A DNA stretch of 54,373 bases from Streptoalloteichus tenebrarius (lineage in GTDB: Bacteria; Actinomycetota; Actinomycetes; Mycobacteriales; Pseudonocardiaceae), in assembly GCF_024171885.1 (NCBI RefSeq), contig NZ_JAMTCP010000047.1:1-54373 (forward strand), given 5' to 3'. The notes under the pieces were generated by a model. It was not told the origin of the DNA. It was given only the letters and a program-made list of their open reading frames with translations, and made no database searches. The position numbers were made by a program, and so were the translations under genes. Shown here piece after piece: positions 7,693 to 18,075 of this stretch; the first letter of the stretch is position 1, and each line of letters begins with the position of its first letter.

Positions 7693-8856
7693 GTGATTCC
7701 GTCGCGGGGGCGGGCACGGACCGGTCTGGTTGGTGCGGCGATGGCGGTGGCCCTGCTGCTCGCCGGGTGTTCCGGGGGATCGGCGGGGGGTTCGGCCCCC
7801 CAGACGCAGAGCGCGCCGCCGCCGAAGGTCACGACGGAGCCGGCCAACGGCGCGGTCGACGTGAACCCGAAGACGCCGATCAGGCTCACCGTGGCGGACG
7901 GGACGCTGGAGGAGGTCCGGCTCACCAACCCGGAGGGCAAGCCGGTCGAGGGGCAGCTCGCGCCCGACAAGAAGAGCTGGGCCAGCGACACCCCCCTCGG
8001 CTACGCCAAGACCTACACCTGGTCGGGCAAGGCCAGGGGCGCCGACGGCAAGGAGACGCCGGTCGAGGGCAGCTTCACCACGGTCAAGCCGAAGAGCAAG
8101 GTGCGCGCCACGCTGTTCCCGTACCAGGGCGAGGTCGGCGTGGGCATGCCGATCAGCGTGAAGTTCGACCAGCCGGTGCGGGACAAGGCCGCGGCGGAGA
8201 AGGCGCTGAAGGTGGAGACCTCGGTGCCCGTCGAGGGCTCGTGGGGTTGGCTGAGCGCCTCGCAGGTCGACTGGCGGCCCAAGGACTACTGGCCGGCCGG
8301 GACCAAGGTGAAGGTCAGCGCCAACCTCTACGGCGTGTCCTACGGCGACGGCGCGTGGGGTGTGGACGACCTCACCGGTGACTTCGCCATCGGCCGCAAC
8401 CAGGTCGTGAAGATCAACACGCCGACGCACCAGATGGACGTCTACCGGGACGGCCAGAAGGTGGCCAGCTACCCGGCCAGCTTCGGCAGGGACGACGTGC
8501 CCGACCTGAACACGCCGAACGGCACCTACATCGTCATGGAGAAGCGCGACACCTTCAGCTTCGACAACCCGAAGTACGGCTACACCAACGTTCTCAAGAA
8601 GTGGGCCGTGCGGTTCTCCAATCACGGCGAGTTCATCCACGAGAACGAGGACAACCGGGCGAATATCGGTCGGGCCAACACCTCGCACGGCTGCGCCAAC
8701 CTCACCGAGCCCGACGCCAGGGCCTACTACAACAGCGCGATGGTCGGCGACCCCGTCGAGGTGACCGGCGCCGCCTACACGCTGCCCGCCCAGTTCGACG
8801 TCTACGACTGGCAGATCGACTGGCCGACCTGGCAGTCCAAGTCCGCGCTGCGGTGA
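7693..8856 (+). CDS. L,D-transpeptidase lipoprotein (LprQ/LdtMt5-like)
   Basis: L,D-transpeptidases make 3-3 cross-links between meso-diaminopimelate residues of peptidoglycan outside the membrane. The 387-residue precursor has a lipoprotein signal peptide ending at LLAGC (Cys26) and two Ig-like domains (about residues 40-235). The YkuD catalytic domain follows, starting near QVVKINTPTHQMDVYRDG and containing the active site SHGCANL (Cys334). An aromatic C-terminal tail (YDWQIDWPTW) may pack on the catalytic domain as in mycobacterial Ldts. GTG 7693 has GGGAGG eight bases upstream; earlier in-frame codons lack a good site. It is divergent from the SDR gene, as for Rv0483/Rv0484c. Confidence 0.9.
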   Translation: MIPSRGRARTGLVGAAMAVALLLAGCSGGSAGGSAPQTQSAPPPKVTTEPANGAVDVNPKTPIRLTVADGTLEEVRLTNPEGKPVEGQLAPDKKSWASDTPLGYAKTYTWSGKARGADGKETPVEGSFTTVKPKSKVRATLFPYQGEVGVGMPISVKFDQPVRDKAAAEKALKVETSVPVEGSWGWLSASQVDWRPKDYWPAGTKVKVSANLYGVSYGDGAWGVDDLTGDFAIGRNQVVKINTPTHQMDVYRDGQKVASYPASFGRDDVPDLNTPNGTYIVMEKRDTFSFDNPKYGYTNVLKKWAVRFSNHGEFIHENEDNRANIGRANTSHGCANLTEPDARAYYNSAMVGDPVEVTGAAYTLPAQFDVYDWQIDWPTWQSKSALR

Positions 8857-8897
8857 GGGCGACACCCGACAGGCCGTCCGTGAGACTCCCCACGCGG

Positions 8898-8930
8898 GAA
8901 GCATCGCGCCACGCGGGCGGTTGATGCTTC
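8898..8930 (+). terminator. hairpin downstream of the L,D-transpeptidase gene
   Basis: Perfect 8-bp arms GAAGCATC (8898-8905) and GATGCTTC (8923-8930) with a 17-base loop, about 40 bases past the stop. Confidence 0.5.
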
Positions 8931-8964
8931 GTGGTGTCGTCGGCGGACTGGGAGTGGGTGGCAC

Positions 8965-9801
8965 GTGGACACACGGACGTACGTCGAGGGCTCCGGGGGC
9001 GCCCGGCTGGCCCTGCGGGAGGTGGGACCGGCCGGCGCGCCCGCCGTGGTGCTGGTCCACGGCTGGGCGCAGTCGGCCGAGTCCTGGCGTGCGCAGCTCG
9101 ACGACCCGGCGCTGGCCGGTGAGTTCCGGCTGGTCGCCGTGGACCTCCGGGGGCACGGCGACTCCGACGCGCCGGCGGACGGCTACGCCGACCCCCGCGT
9201 CTGGGCCGACGACCTCGCCGCGGTCCTCGCGCACGTGGGCGCGCCCTCGGTCCTGGTCGGCTGGTCCTACGGCGGGCTGGTGATCGCCGACTACCTGAGG
9301 GCGCACGGCTCGGCCTCGGTCGCGGGGCTCGCGTTCGTCGGCGCGATCACCGAGATCGGCAGGGGCCGGAGGGGCGGCGCGGTCGGGGCCACGATGCGGG
9401 CCGCGTTGCCGGCCGCGCTGTCCGAGGACTTCGCGGTCGCCGTCCCCGCCCTCTCCTCCTTCTTCTCCGACCTCGGTCCCGAGGTCCCCGGCGAGACGCG
9501 GCAGCGCCTGTTCGCCGCGGCCCTGCGCACGCCGCCCCGGGTCCGCGCGGCGCTGTTCCGCAGGACGCAGGACAGCGCCGACGTGCTGGCCGCGGTGGAC
9601 GTGCCCACGCTCGTCCTGCACGGTCGCGCGGACACCGTCGTCGACCCGTCCTGCGCGGAGTTCGCCGCCGAGCGCGTTCCCGGCGCGGAGCTGAGCTGGT
9701 GGGACGGCGTGGGCCACGCGCCGTTCGCCGAGCGCCCCGCCGCGTTCGCCGCCGAGCTGGCCGGCTTCGCCCGGCGCTGTCTGGCGGGGGCCGCGCGGTG
9801 A
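8965..9801 (+). CDS. alpha/beta hydrolase
   Basis: The 278-residue enzyme has the alpha/beta-hydrolase pattern: an oxyanion HGW near residue 32, DLRGHGDSD at 60-68, the nucleophile elbow GWSYGG with Ser101, the acid in [10 protein letters not shown], and the final base in GVGHAPF near the C-terminus. It has no signal peptide and no membrane segment. The substrate is unknown; esterase, lipase-like or carbon-carbon hydrolase activity are all possible. Its stop overlaps the mshA start (GTGA at 9798), so the two are translationally coupled, which raises the possibility of a role linked to thiol metabolism. GGGAG lies upstream of the GTG start. Confidence 0.85.
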   Translation: MDTRTYVEGSGGARLALREVGPAGAPAVVLVHGWAQSAESWRAQLDDPALAGEFRLVAVDLRGHGDSDAPADGYADPRVWADDLAAVLAHVGAPSVLVGWSYGGLVIADYLRAHGSASVAGLAFVGAITEIGRGRRGGAVGATMRAALPAALSEDFAVAVPALSSFFSDLGPEVPGETRQRLFAAALRTPPRVRAALFRRTQDSADVLAAVDVPTLVLHGRADTVVDPSCAEFAAERVPGAELSWWDGVGHAPFAERPAAFAAELAGFARRCLAGAAR

Positions 9802-11138
9802 TCGGCTCGGTCCGCGCCGTCGGGGCGAACCGGCGGCCGAGGCGGGTCGCGGTGCTGTCCGTGCACACCTCGCCCCTGGAGCAGCCCGGCACCGGGGACG
9901 CCGGCGGCATGAACGTCTACATCGTGCAGACGGCCGTGCGGATGGCGCGGCACGACGTCGCCGTCGAGGTGTTCACCAGGGCCACCTCGTCCGACCTCCC
10001 GCCGTCGGTCGAACTCGCGCCCGGCGTCACCGTCCGCCACGTCGTCGCCGGGCCGTTCGAGCGGCTGAGCAAGAACGACCTGCCCTCCCAGCTCTGCGCC
10101 TTCACGGCGGGGGTGCTGCGCGCCGAGGCGTTCTCCGCCCCCGGCCACTACGACGTCGTGCACTCGCACTACTGGCTGTCGGGCCAGGTCGGCTGGTTGG
10201 CCAGGGACCGCTGGGGCGTGCCGCTGGTGCACACCGCGCACACCCTGGCCAAGGTCAAGAACGCCGCGCTGGCCGAGGGCGACACCCCGGAGCCGAGGGC
10301 CAGGGTGATCGGCGAGGAGCAGGTCGTCTCCGAGGCCGACCGGTTGGTGGCCAACACCGAGGTCGAGGCCACCCAGCTCGTGGACCTCTACGGGGCCGCC
10401 CCGGAGCGGGTGGCCACCATCCCGCCGGGCGTGGACCTGGAGCGGTTCACGCCGGGGGACCGGCTCGCCGCCAGGGCCGCCCTGGGCGTCCCCCGGGACG
10501 CGGTCGTGCTCGCCTTCGTCGGCCGCATCCAGCCGTTGAAGGCGCCGGACGTGCTGGTGCGCGCCGCCGCCGAGATGGTCGCGCGGGATCCGGGGCTGCG
10601 GGACCGGCTCGTCGTGCTCGTGGTGGGCGGTCCGTCCGGCACCGGCACGGAGCAGCCCGAGGCCCTGCGCACGCTCGCCGCCGAGCTGGGCGTCACGGAC
10701 GTGGTCCGGTTCCTGCCGCCGCGCTCCGGCGCGGAGCTGGCGCGGGTCTACCGCGCCGCCGACGTGGTGGCGGTGCCCAGCCACAACGAGTCGTTCGGCC
10801 TGGTGGCGCTGGAGGCGCAGGCGTGCGGGACGCCGGTCGTCGCGGCCGCGGTCGGCGGCCTGCCGGTGGCCGTGGCCGACGGGGTCTCCGGCGTGCTGGT
10901 GCCCTCGCACGACCCGGTCGAGTGGGCGCGGGAGCTGGCGGACGTGGCGTTGCGCCCCGGCCGGCGCGACGCGCTGGCCGCGCACGCCGCGGCGCACGCG
11001 GCCCGGTTCTCCTGGGATCGCACGGCCGAGGCGCTGCTGGAAACCTATGCGGAGGCGGCGCGGGTGTTCCGCAGGGAGACGGGCACGCGGATGCGGGCGG
11101 TCGACGCCGCGACGCGGCCGGAGGAGGTGGCGGTGTGA
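9798..11138 (+). CDS. mshA: D-inositol-3-phosphate glycosyltransferase MshA
   Basis: MshA transfers GlcNAc from UDP-GlcNAc to 1L-myo-inositol-1-phosphate, the first step of mycothiol synthesis. The 446-residue protein is a GT-B fold, family 4 enzyme. The N-terminal half contains [25 protein letters not shown] (the glycine loop), [10 protein letters not shown] and [13 protein letters not shown]. The C-terminal half contains [12 protein letters not shown] and the [20 protein letters not shown] motif that binds the nucleotide sugar. It starts at a GTG overlapping the upstream hydrolase stop and ends overlapping the YbjN gene. The order mshA-YbjN-gpmA-senX3-regX3 is the conserved actinobacterial arrangement. 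Confidence 0.95.
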   Translation: MIGSVRAVGANRRPRRVAVLSVHTSPLEQPGTGDAGGMNVYIVQTAVRMARHDVAVEVFTRATSSDLPPSVELAPGVTVRHVVAGPFERLSKNDLPSQLCAFTAGVLRAEAFSAPGHYDVVHSHYWLSGQVGWLARDRWGVPLVHTAHTLAKVKNAALAEGDTPEPRARVIGEEQVVSEADRLVANTEVEATQLVDLYGAAPERVATIPPGVDLERFTPGDRLAARAALGVPRDAVVLAFVGRIQPLKAPDVLVRAAAEMVARDPGLRDRLVVLVVGGPSGTGTEQPEALRTLAAELGVTDVVRFLPPRSGAELARVYRAADVVAVPSHNESFGLVALEAQACGTPVVAAAVGGLPVAVADGVSGVLVPSHDPVEWARELADVALRPGRRDALAAHAAAHAARFSWDRTAEALLETYAEAARVFRRETGTRMRAVDAATRPEEVAV

Positions 11139-11677
11139 CCACGGCGGGAGCCGACGGGCGGGACGCGCTGGACCAGGTGATCGCGTCCACTTTGGACGAA
11201 CGCGAGCTGCGGTACGACCGCAGGGCGCCCGGCCGGTACTTCGTCACCCTGCCCGGGGTGAAGAAGCTCCAGACCAACTGCTGGCTGATCCTGGACCGGC
11301 ACGCGTTGCTGGTCGAGGCGTTCGTCTGCCGCCGGCCCGACGAGGCGCACGAGGAGGTCTACCGCTACCTGCTGCGCCGCAACGCCCGGCTCTACGGCGT
11401 GCACTACACGATCGACAAGGCCGGCGACATCTACCTCGTCGGGCGGATCGGCCTGCCCTCGGTGACCCCCGACGAGCTGGACCGGGTGCTCGGGCAGGTG
11501 CTGGAGGCCGCCGACGGCGACTTCAACACGTTGCTGGAGCTGGGTTTCTCCACCGCGATCCGCCGGGAGTGGGACTGGCGGGTGTCGCGGGGCGAGTCGC
11601 TGGCCAACCTCCAGCCGTTCCGCCACCTGGTGGAGCGCGAGGAGGCCGGCTCCGGTCCGAGCGCCGTGGCGGAGTAG
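11135..11677 (+). CDS. YbjN domain protein (Rv0487-like)
   Basis: The 180-residue protein starts at a GTG that overlaps the mshA stop (GTGA). Recognisable YbjN features are [24 protein letters not shown] and the helical ending [18 protein letters not shown]. The family resembles type III secretion chaperones in fold and is thought to act through protein-protein contacts, but no activity is established. The length and position directly after mshA match M. tuberculosis Rv0487. Coupling suggests it assists MshA or a related process. The coding sequence contains one exact GTCCA-N3-TGGAC palindrome at 11185. Confidence 0.85.
   Translation: MTTAGADGRDALDQVIASTLDERELRYDRRAPGRYFVTLPGVKKLQTNCWLILDRHALLVEAFVCRRPDEAHEEVYRYLLRRNARLYGVHYTIDKAGDIYLVGRIGLPSVTPDELDRVLGQVLEAADGDFNTLLELGFSTAIRREWDWRVSRGESLANLQPFRHLVEREEAGSGPSAVAE
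11185..11197. repeat. palindrome GTCCA-N3-TGGAC, copy 3 (spacer CTT)
   Basis: An exact copy inside the YbjN coding region, near its start. A one-mismatch version (GTCCACTGTGGTC) lies at 12433 within the DUF4349 gene. Confidence 0.7.
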
Positions 11678-11704
11678 GCCGACCGGCCGCTTTCCGCGCC
11701 GTCG

Positions 11705-11728
11705 CGCCCGGCCCGGCAACGCCGGGCG
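11705..11728 (+). terminator. hairpin after the mshA-YbjN operon
   Basis: CGCCCGGC (11705-11712) pairs with GCCGGGCG (11721-11728) across an 8-base loop, 28 bases past the YbjN stop. Confidence 0.55.
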
Positions 11729-11770
11729 GTGCTCTCCCCGTCCCATCGCGAACAGCGATGGGAGGTCGTC

Positions 11771-12715
11771 ATGCCAGGAGGTTGGGCGCGACTCGCCGTT
11801 GTGGGCGTGCTCCTGCTCGGGCTGGCCGGCTGCACGAGCGGCAGCGTGGGTTCGGCGCCCGCGACAGCGCGGCACGGCGAGGCGGCGGGGAACGCCGCAC
11901 CGGAGGAGAAGGCCGCGGCCGGGCGGGGCGGAGGCGGGCAGGTGGGCACGCAGCCGCCGGACAACCGCGCGCCGGATGACCGCGCGCTGGGCGCCGCGGA
12001 GCCCGAGCGGCGCGTGATCCGCTCGGCGGAGGTCGAGGTGCGGCAGGGAGATGCCGCCGCGACGGCGGGCAGGGCCAGGGAGGTCGGCGTCCGCGCGGGC
12101 GGTTTCACCGCGGCCGAGGAGACGCGCGCCCACGAGGCGCGCCTGACCATGCGGGTGCCCTCGGACCGGTTGGACGGGGTGCTCGACGAGCTGGCCCGGC
12201 TCGGCGACCTCGTGCGCAGGGAGCAGCGGGCGGAGGACGTCACGGACCAGCTCGTGGACGCGCGGAGCAGGATCGCGTCGCAGCGGGCCAGCGTGGAGCG
12301 GGTGCGGGCGTTGCTGGACCGGGCGGGCAGCGTGTCCGAGGTGGCGCAGGTCGAGGCCGAGCTGGCCAGACGGCAGGCCGAGCTGGAGTCGTGGGAACGC
12401 CGGCACGAGAGCCTGTCCGGGCGCGTGGCACTGTCCACTGTGGTCTTCCGTGTGACCGTGCCCTCGGCGGAGGGCTCCGGGGGTGGCGGCTTCCTCGGCG
12501 GGCTGTCGACCGGGTGGCGGGCCTTCACGGCGGCGTCGGGAGCGGTGCTCACCGCGTTGGGCGCGTCCGCGCCGTTCCTCGTGGTGCTCGGCGTGCCGGC
12601 CTTGGGAGTTCTCTGGGCGCTCCGCCGGCGTCGTGGCCGATCTCTCGACCTACCTCTCGGCCGCCGCCGCGTGGATCACGTGGCCGAGGAGGCGAAGGCG
12701 GTGGCGGAGGCATAG
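11771..12715 (+). CDS. DUF4349 lipoprotein
   Basis: The 314-residue precursor begins MPGGWARLAVVGVLLLGLAGC, a lipoprotein signal with the lipid-attachment Cys at residue 21. A Gly/Ala/Pro-rich linker leads to the DUF4349 core (about residues 80-235) with RMVIRSAEVEV-like and TMRVPSDRLDGVLDEL segments, then a coiled coil (about residues 165-215). It ends in one hydrophobic helix (ASAPFLVVLGVPALGVLWAL) followed by RRRRGR, which should anchor the C-terminus in the membrane. Both ends are therefore membrane-tethered. The function is unknown. The ATG at 11771 follows a GGGAGG site at 11760. Confidence 0.8.
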   Translation: MPGGWARLAVVGVLLLGLAGCTSGSVGSAPATARHGEAAGNAAPEEKAAAGRGGGGQVGTQPPDNRAPDDRALGAAEPERRVIRSAEVEVRQGDAAATAGRAREVGVRAGGFTAAEETRAHEARLTMRVPSDRLDGVLDELARLGDLVRREQRAEDVTDQLVDARSRIASQRASVERVRALLDRAGSVSEVAQVEAELARRQAELESWERRHESLSGRVALSTVVFRVTVPSAEGSGGGGFLGGLSTGWRAFTAASGAVLTALGASAPFLVVLGVPALGVLWALRRRRGRSLDLPLGRRRVDHVAEEAKAVAEA

Positions 12716-12778
12716 GGGGCGGTCGGCCCCACCCGTCCGGATCACGGCGGGGAGCGGGGGCGTCGCCGGGGGGGGCGG

Positions 12779-12830
12779 CGCGGGGCGGCTCGGGAGAGAG
12801 GGGGGAGTCGCGAGCTCGAGCCGCCCCGCG
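12779..12830 (+). terminator. long GC-rich hairpin after the DUF4349 gene
   Basis: Perfect 14-bp arms (12779-12792 and 12817-12830) with a 24-base loop, 64 bases past the stop. Confidence 0.6.
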
Positions 12831-13138
12831 TCAGGTCCCGCCGCGGCGGATCCTCGGGCGGGGGGCACCCTGGGATCCGGGCGGGGCCGTGGCCCGACGG
12901 GGGAGACGAACCACGGTGTTCACTCTCGCTTGATCGGGGAGTGCGTGGGAGCCGATCACGGGAGAGCGTTGTCAACTTGGCAGAAGCCGGGAGGCGTCCA
13001 CAAGCCCGCGTCGCTGCTCCATTCGGGTGTTATTAGGTCGGCGAAGTAACGGTGCGATCTCGGAACGGCGGACCTTGACCGTCCACTGTGACCCCCGACA
13101 CGATGGGGCGACCGTCGTGCCGTCGCCGGAGGTGGCCA
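12831..13138. other. non-coding region before the acyl-CoA ligase gene
   Basis: No gene is seen. A relatively A/T-rich patch at about 13029-13048 contains GTTA and TAAC half-sites in inverted orientation (GTTATTAGG then GTAACGG), a possible repressor site or promoter. The palindrome-like GTCCACTGTGACC nearby is imperfect. Confidence 0.35.
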
Positions 13139-14788
<1,650 letters not shown>

Positions 14789-14792
14789 GCCC

Positions 14793-14859
14793 GGTCGTCA
14801 ACCAGGTCGTCAACGCGGTCGTCAACCCGGTCGTCCCGCGCGCGCCGGCCCGGCGCGCG
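14793..14859 (+). repeat. 12-bp tandem repeats followed by a hairpin
   Basis: GGTCGTCAAC plus two variable bases recurs in register at 14793, 14805 and 14817, with a partial copy at 14829. A very tight hairpin follows (CGCGCGCCGG at 14839-14848 against CCGGCGCGCG at 14850-14859). The hairpin probably terminates the ligase gene. The repeats lie just past its stop and may be slippage products. Confidence 0.6.
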
Positions 14860-14907
14860 TCCGAGGCCGCGCCGACACCGCCCGCCCGGTTTGGCAGGCT
14901 GTAGGGC

Positions 14908-15660
14908 ATGGCAAACGCTGTCGGGACGCTCGTGCTGCTCCGCCATGGCGAGAGCGTGTGGAACGCCGAGAACCTGTTCACCGGATGGGTGGATGTCCCG
15001 CTCTCGGAGCGGGGCGAGGAGGAGGCCCGGCGCGGTGGCGCGCTGCTGCGCGAGGCCGACCTGCTGCCGGATGTCGTGCACACCTCGCTGCTGCGGCGCG
15101 CGATCTCCACGGCCAACCTGGCCCTGGACGGCTGCGACCGGCACTGGATCCCGGTCCGTCGTGACTGGCGGCTGAACGAGCGCCACTACGGCGCGCTCCA
15201 GGGCAAGAACAAGAAGCAGACCCTGGAGGCGTACGGCGAGGAGCAGTTCATGCTCTGGCGCCGCTCGTACGACACCCCGCCGCCGCCCATCGAGCGCGGG
15301 AGCGAGTTCAGCCAGGACGCCGACGTGCGGTACGCCGACCTCGGCGACGCCCTGCCGCTCACCGAGTGCCTCAAGGACGTGGTCGCGCGGCTGCTGCCGT
15401 ACTGGGAGCAGGCGATCGTGCCGGACCTGCGCGCCGGCCGCACGGTGCTCGTGGCCGCGCACGGCAACTCGCTGCGCGCGCTGGTCAAGCACCTCGACGG
15501 GATCTCCGACGAGGCCATCGCCGGCCTGAACATCCCGACCGGCATCCCGCTCCGCTACGACCTCGACTCCGAGCTGCGCCCCACCAACCCGGGCGGCACC
15601 TACCTGGACCCCGAGGCCGCGGCGAACGCGATCAAGGCCGTGGCCAACCAGGGGCGCTGA
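14908..15660 (+). CDS. gpmA: 2,3-bisphosphoglycerate-dependent phosphoglycerate mutase
   Basis: GpmA interconverts 3- and 2-phosphoglycerate in glycolysis and gluconeogenesis. The 250-residue protein has the catalytic [13 protein letters not shown] (phosphohistidine His13), [14 protein letters not shown], the [11 protein letters not shown] signature and [18 protein letters not shown] with the second catalytic histidine. Its length is standard for the cofactor-dependent enzyme. It sits immediately upstream of senX3-regX3, as gpm1 does in mycobacteria, but a strong hairpin separates the two. No ribosome-binding site is obvious. Confidence 0.95.
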   Translation: MANAVGTLVLLRHGESVWNAENLFTGWVDVPLSERGEEEARRGGALLREADLLPDVVHTSLLRRAISTANLALDGCDRHWIPVRRDWRLNERHYGALQGKNKKQTLEAYGEEQFMLWRRSYDTPPPPIERGSEFSQDADVRYADLGDALPLTECLKDVVARLLPYWEQAIVPDLRAGRTVLVAAHGNSLRALVKHLDGISDEAIAGLNIPTGIPLRYDLDSELRPTNPGGTYLDPEAAANAIKAVANQGR

Positions 15661-15679
15661 GCGCCCCGTCCCGTCTCTT

Positions 15680-15726
15680 CGCCGTGCCCGTGTGTCCCGC
15701 CGTCGGGCGGGCGCACGGGCACGGCG
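15680..15726 (+). terminator. terminator after gpmA
   Basis: A perfect 13-bp stem (15680-15692 with 15714-15726) encloses an inner CCCGCC/GGCGGG stem (15696-15701 with 15706-15711). It isolates gpmA from senX3. Confidence 0.75.
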
Positions 15727-15843
15727 CCGTCTCGGGGCCGGACGGCTCTCCGCGCGCCCCGTTCCCCCGACGGGTGGTCGGGCCCGCCGTCACCGAGGTG
15801 GGGTAGCGCCTGTTCCCCCAGGCAGCGTCACCTGGATGACACG

Positions 15844-15865
15844 AACGGGTGAACTCCGCGTGACG
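15844..15865 (-). promoter_or_regulatory. candidate PHO box (two 11-base direct repeats) upstream of senX3
   Basis: Read on the minus strand, two 11-base units stand head to tail: CGTCACGCGGA and GTTCACCCGTT. They fit the actinobacterial PhoP/RegX3 repeat (G/T-TCAC core, 11-base spacing), and a TGA in the same register recurs at 15883. The site lies about 85-105 bases before the predicted senX3 transcription start, which fits autoregulation by RegX3 as known in mycobacteria. Confidence 0.45.
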
Positions 15866-15948
15866 TGGGACAAAACACCTGGTGATGGCGGTGTCGCCGG
15901 TATCACGGATGGCCGCTTCGGACTGGTCGGACCCGGGTCCGCGCTGCT

Positions 15949-15954
15949 TACCAT
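15949..15954 (+). promoter_or_regulatory. -10 element of a leaderless senX3 transcript
   Basis: TACCAT ends seven positions before the GTG start, so the predicted transcript begins at the start codon. No Shine-Dalgarno sequence is present. Confidence 0.5.
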
Positions 15955-15960
15955 GCGGCC

Positions 15961-17235
15961 GTGACCGCATCGGGCTATCTCGCCCTGACCCTCGGCGCCG
16001 TCCTCGCCGCCGCGGTCGTGGCCTTCCTGCTGGGCAGGGCGCACGGCGCGAGACACCCGCGACGGCCGGCGGGGGTGACCGTGGCCGAGCTGGTCCAGCG
16101 GGTCGTGCACTCCGCGCACAACGGCGTCGCCGTCATCAACCGCTTCGGCGACGTCGTGCTGCACAACCCGCGCGCGGCGGAGCTGGGCGTGGTGCGGTCC
16201 AACCGGGCCGACGCGCGGGCGATCAAGGCCGCCGAACAGGTGCTGGAGACCGGCGACGTGGTGCACGTGGACCTCTCGCCGCTGGAGCGCGGCGCGCTGT
16301 CCGGCAGGGGCCCCGCCGCCGTGCTCGGCGAGGCCCGCCCCCTCGGCGACGGCTTCGTCGTGGTCGACGCGGCCGACGAGTCCGACGCGGTCCGGCTGGA
16401 GGCCACCCGGCGCGACTTCGTGGCCAACGTCAGCCACGAGCTCAAGACCCCGGTCGGCGCGCTCGCCCTGCTCGCCGAGGCCGTGCTGGACGCCGCCGAC
16501 GACCCGGACGAGGTGCGCCGCTTCGGCGGCAAGATCCTGCACGAGGCCACCCGGCTGGGCTCCCTGGTCACCGAGCTGATCGCGCTGTCCCGGCTCCAGG
16601 GCGCCGAGCGGCTGCCCGAGCTGGCCACGGTCGAGGTGGACGAGGTGGTCCGCGAGGCGCTGGCCCGCTGCCGCCTGGCCGCCGAGTCCGCCGGCATCGA
16701 GATCGCCGTCGACGAGCCGTCGGGCATGGAGGTCGACGGCGACCGCACGCTGCTGGTCACCGCGCTGACCAACCTGGTCGACAACGCCATCTCCTACTCG
16801 CCGCCCGGCAGCCCGGTCTCCGTGAGCCGCAGGGCCGCCGAGGGCTTCGTCGAGATCGCCGTGACCGACCGGGGCATCGGCATCGCCCCCGAGCACCAGG
16901 AACGGGTGTTCGAGCGGTTCTTCCGGGTGGACCCCGCCCGCTCGCGCGCCACCGGCGGCACCGGGCTCGGCCTGGCCATCGTCAAGCACGTGGCCGCCAA
17001 CCACGGCGGCGAGGTGCGGCTGTGGAGCCGGCCGGGCACCGGGTCGACCTTCACCCTGCGCATCCCGGCCCACGGCGCCGCGCACCCGGCCGTCCCCGCC
17101 GAGCAGTCCCGGCAGGGCGAGGCCGAGCGGTCGACGCGCGCCCACTCCCTCGTTCCGTCCAGCACGTCGGCCGCCGGCCAACCCGGACCCGGCGGGGCGG
17201 ACACCAGCAGCGTCGACCATGGAGGAGTGCTGTGA
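15961..17235 (+). CDS. senX3: phosphate-sensing histidine kinase SenX3
   Basis: SenX3 is the membrane kinase of the RegX3 phosphate-starvation system; under phosphate limitation it phosphorylates RegX3. The 424-residue protein has one clear N-terminal membrane helix (about residues 5-24) and a PAS-like segment (about 40-140, [22 protein letters not shown]). The HisKA domain contains [14 protein letters not shown] (phospho-acceptor His159). The ATPase domain has an N-box ([13 protein letters not shown]) and glycine boxes DRGIGI and [11 protein letters not shown] flexible Ser/Gly-rich tail follows residue 375. The stop overlaps the regX3 start. Confidence 0.93.
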   Translation: MTASGYLALTLGAVLAAAVVAFLLGRAHGARHPRRPAGVTVAELVQRVVHSAHNGVAVINRFGDVVLHNPRAAELGVVRSNRADARAIKAAEQVLETGDVVHVDLSPLERGALSGRGPAAVLGEARPLGDGFVVVDAADESDAVRLEATRRDFVANVSHELKTPVGALALLAEAVLDAADDPDEVRRFGGKILHEATRLGSLVTELIALSRLQGAERLPELATVEVDEVVREALARCRLAAESAGIEIAVDEPSGMEVDGDRTLLVTALTNLVDNAISYSPPGSPVSVSRRAAEGFVEIAVTDRGIGIAPEHQERVFERFFRVDPARSRATGGTGLGLAIVKHVAANHGGEVRLWSRPGTGSTFTLRIPAHGAAHPAVPAEQSRQGEAERSTRAHSLVPSSTSAAGQPGPGGADTSSVDHGGVL

Positions 17236-17921
17236 CCAGGGTGCTGATCGTGGAGGACGAGGAGTCCTTCGCCGACCCGCTGGCGTTCCTGCTCCGCAAG
17301 GAGGGGTTCACCACGGCGATCGCCACGACCGGCCAGGAGGCGCTGGAGGAGTTCGACCGCAACGGCGCCGACATCGTGCTGCTCGACCTCATGCTGCCCG
17401 GCATGAGCGGCACCGACGTGTGCAAGCAGCTCCGCCAGCGCTCCGCCGTCCCCGTGATCATGGTGACCGCGCGGGACAGCGAGATCGACAAGGTGGTCGG
17501 CCTGGAACTGGGCGCCGACGACTACGTCACCAAGCCGTACTCGGCCCGCGAGCTGATCGCCCGCGTCCGCGCCGTGCTGCGCAGGGGCGGCGAGCCCGGC
17601 CTCGACCCCGACCTGCTGCCGCAGGTGCTGGAGGCGGGGCCGGTGCGGATGGACGTCGAACGGCACGTGGTCACGGTCGCCGGCCGCGAGGTGAACCTGC
17701 CGCTCAAGGAGTTCGACCTGCTGGAGTACCTGCTGCGGAACGTGGGCAGGGTGCTCACCAGGGGCCAGCTCATCGACCGGGTCTGGGGCGCCGACTACGT
17801 CGGCGACACCAAGACGCTCGACGTCCACGTCAAGCGGCTGCGCTCCAAGATCGAACCCGACCCGTCGAGCCCCCGCCACCTGGTCACCGTGCGTGGGCTC
17901 GGTTACAAGTTCGAGTCCTGA
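17232..17921 (+). CDS. regX3: two-component response regulator RegX3
   Basis: RegX3 is an OmpR/PhoB-type activator of phosphate-acquisition genes. The 229-residue protein has a receiver domain with the acidic pocket VEDEES, phospho-acceptor Asp52 in LLDLMLPG, the conserved Thr in VTARD and Lys in TKPYS. The C-terminal winged helix (about residues 135-229) contains [15 protein letters not shown] and the recognition region [16 protein letters not shown]. The GTG start overlaps the senX3 stop by four bases, so expression is coupled. A terminator hairpin follows at 17975. Confidence 0.95.
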   Translation: MTRVLIVEDEESFADPLAFLLRKEGFTTAIATTGQEALEEFDRNGADIVLLDLMLPGMSGTDVCKQLRQRSAVPVIMVTARDSEIDKVVGLELGADDYVTKPYSARELIARVRAVLRRGGEPGLDPDLLPQVLEAGPVRMDVERHVVTVAGREVNLPLKEFDLLEYLLRNVGRVLTRGQLIDRVWGADYVGDTKTLDVHVKRLRSKIEPDPSSPRHLVTVRGLGYKFES

Positions 17922-17974
17922 CACCGCACCCCGGACGGGTGGGTCGCCGACCGTCGGGAGGCGGGTCTGCCTGC

Positions 17975-17998
17975 GCCGACGGCCCCAACGCCGTCGGC
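17975..17998 (+). terminator. terminator of senX3-regX3
   Basis: Perfect 9-bp arms GCCGACGGC (17975-17983) and GCCGTCGGC (17990-17998) with a 6-base loop, about 55 bases past the stop. Confidence 0.65.
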
Positions 17999-18062
17999 CA
18001 CCCGGACGCGACGCGACTCACCCGGTTTCCGGGTGCTGGGCACACGCGACGGAACCGACCGG

Positions 18063-18068
18063 TACCGT
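18063..18068 (+). promoter_or_regulatory. -10 element of a leaderless ppx transcript
   Basis: TACCGT lies seven bases before the GTG at 18076. It overlaps the alternative in-frame GTG at 18067, which argues against that start. Confidence 0.5.
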
Positions 18069-18075
18069 GCGACAC

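Noticed and set aside
6796-9717. 973-codon minus-strand frame spanning the SDR, L,D-transpeptidase and hydrolase regions
   Set aside because: Only its last 249 codons form a recognisable protein (the SDR). The rest is the antisense shadow of two well-supported plus-strand genes.
15882-17231. RegX3 frame extended upstream to 15882
   Set aside because: The extra 450 codons are the shadow of senX3. The receiver domain begins at the GTG overlapping the senX3 stop.
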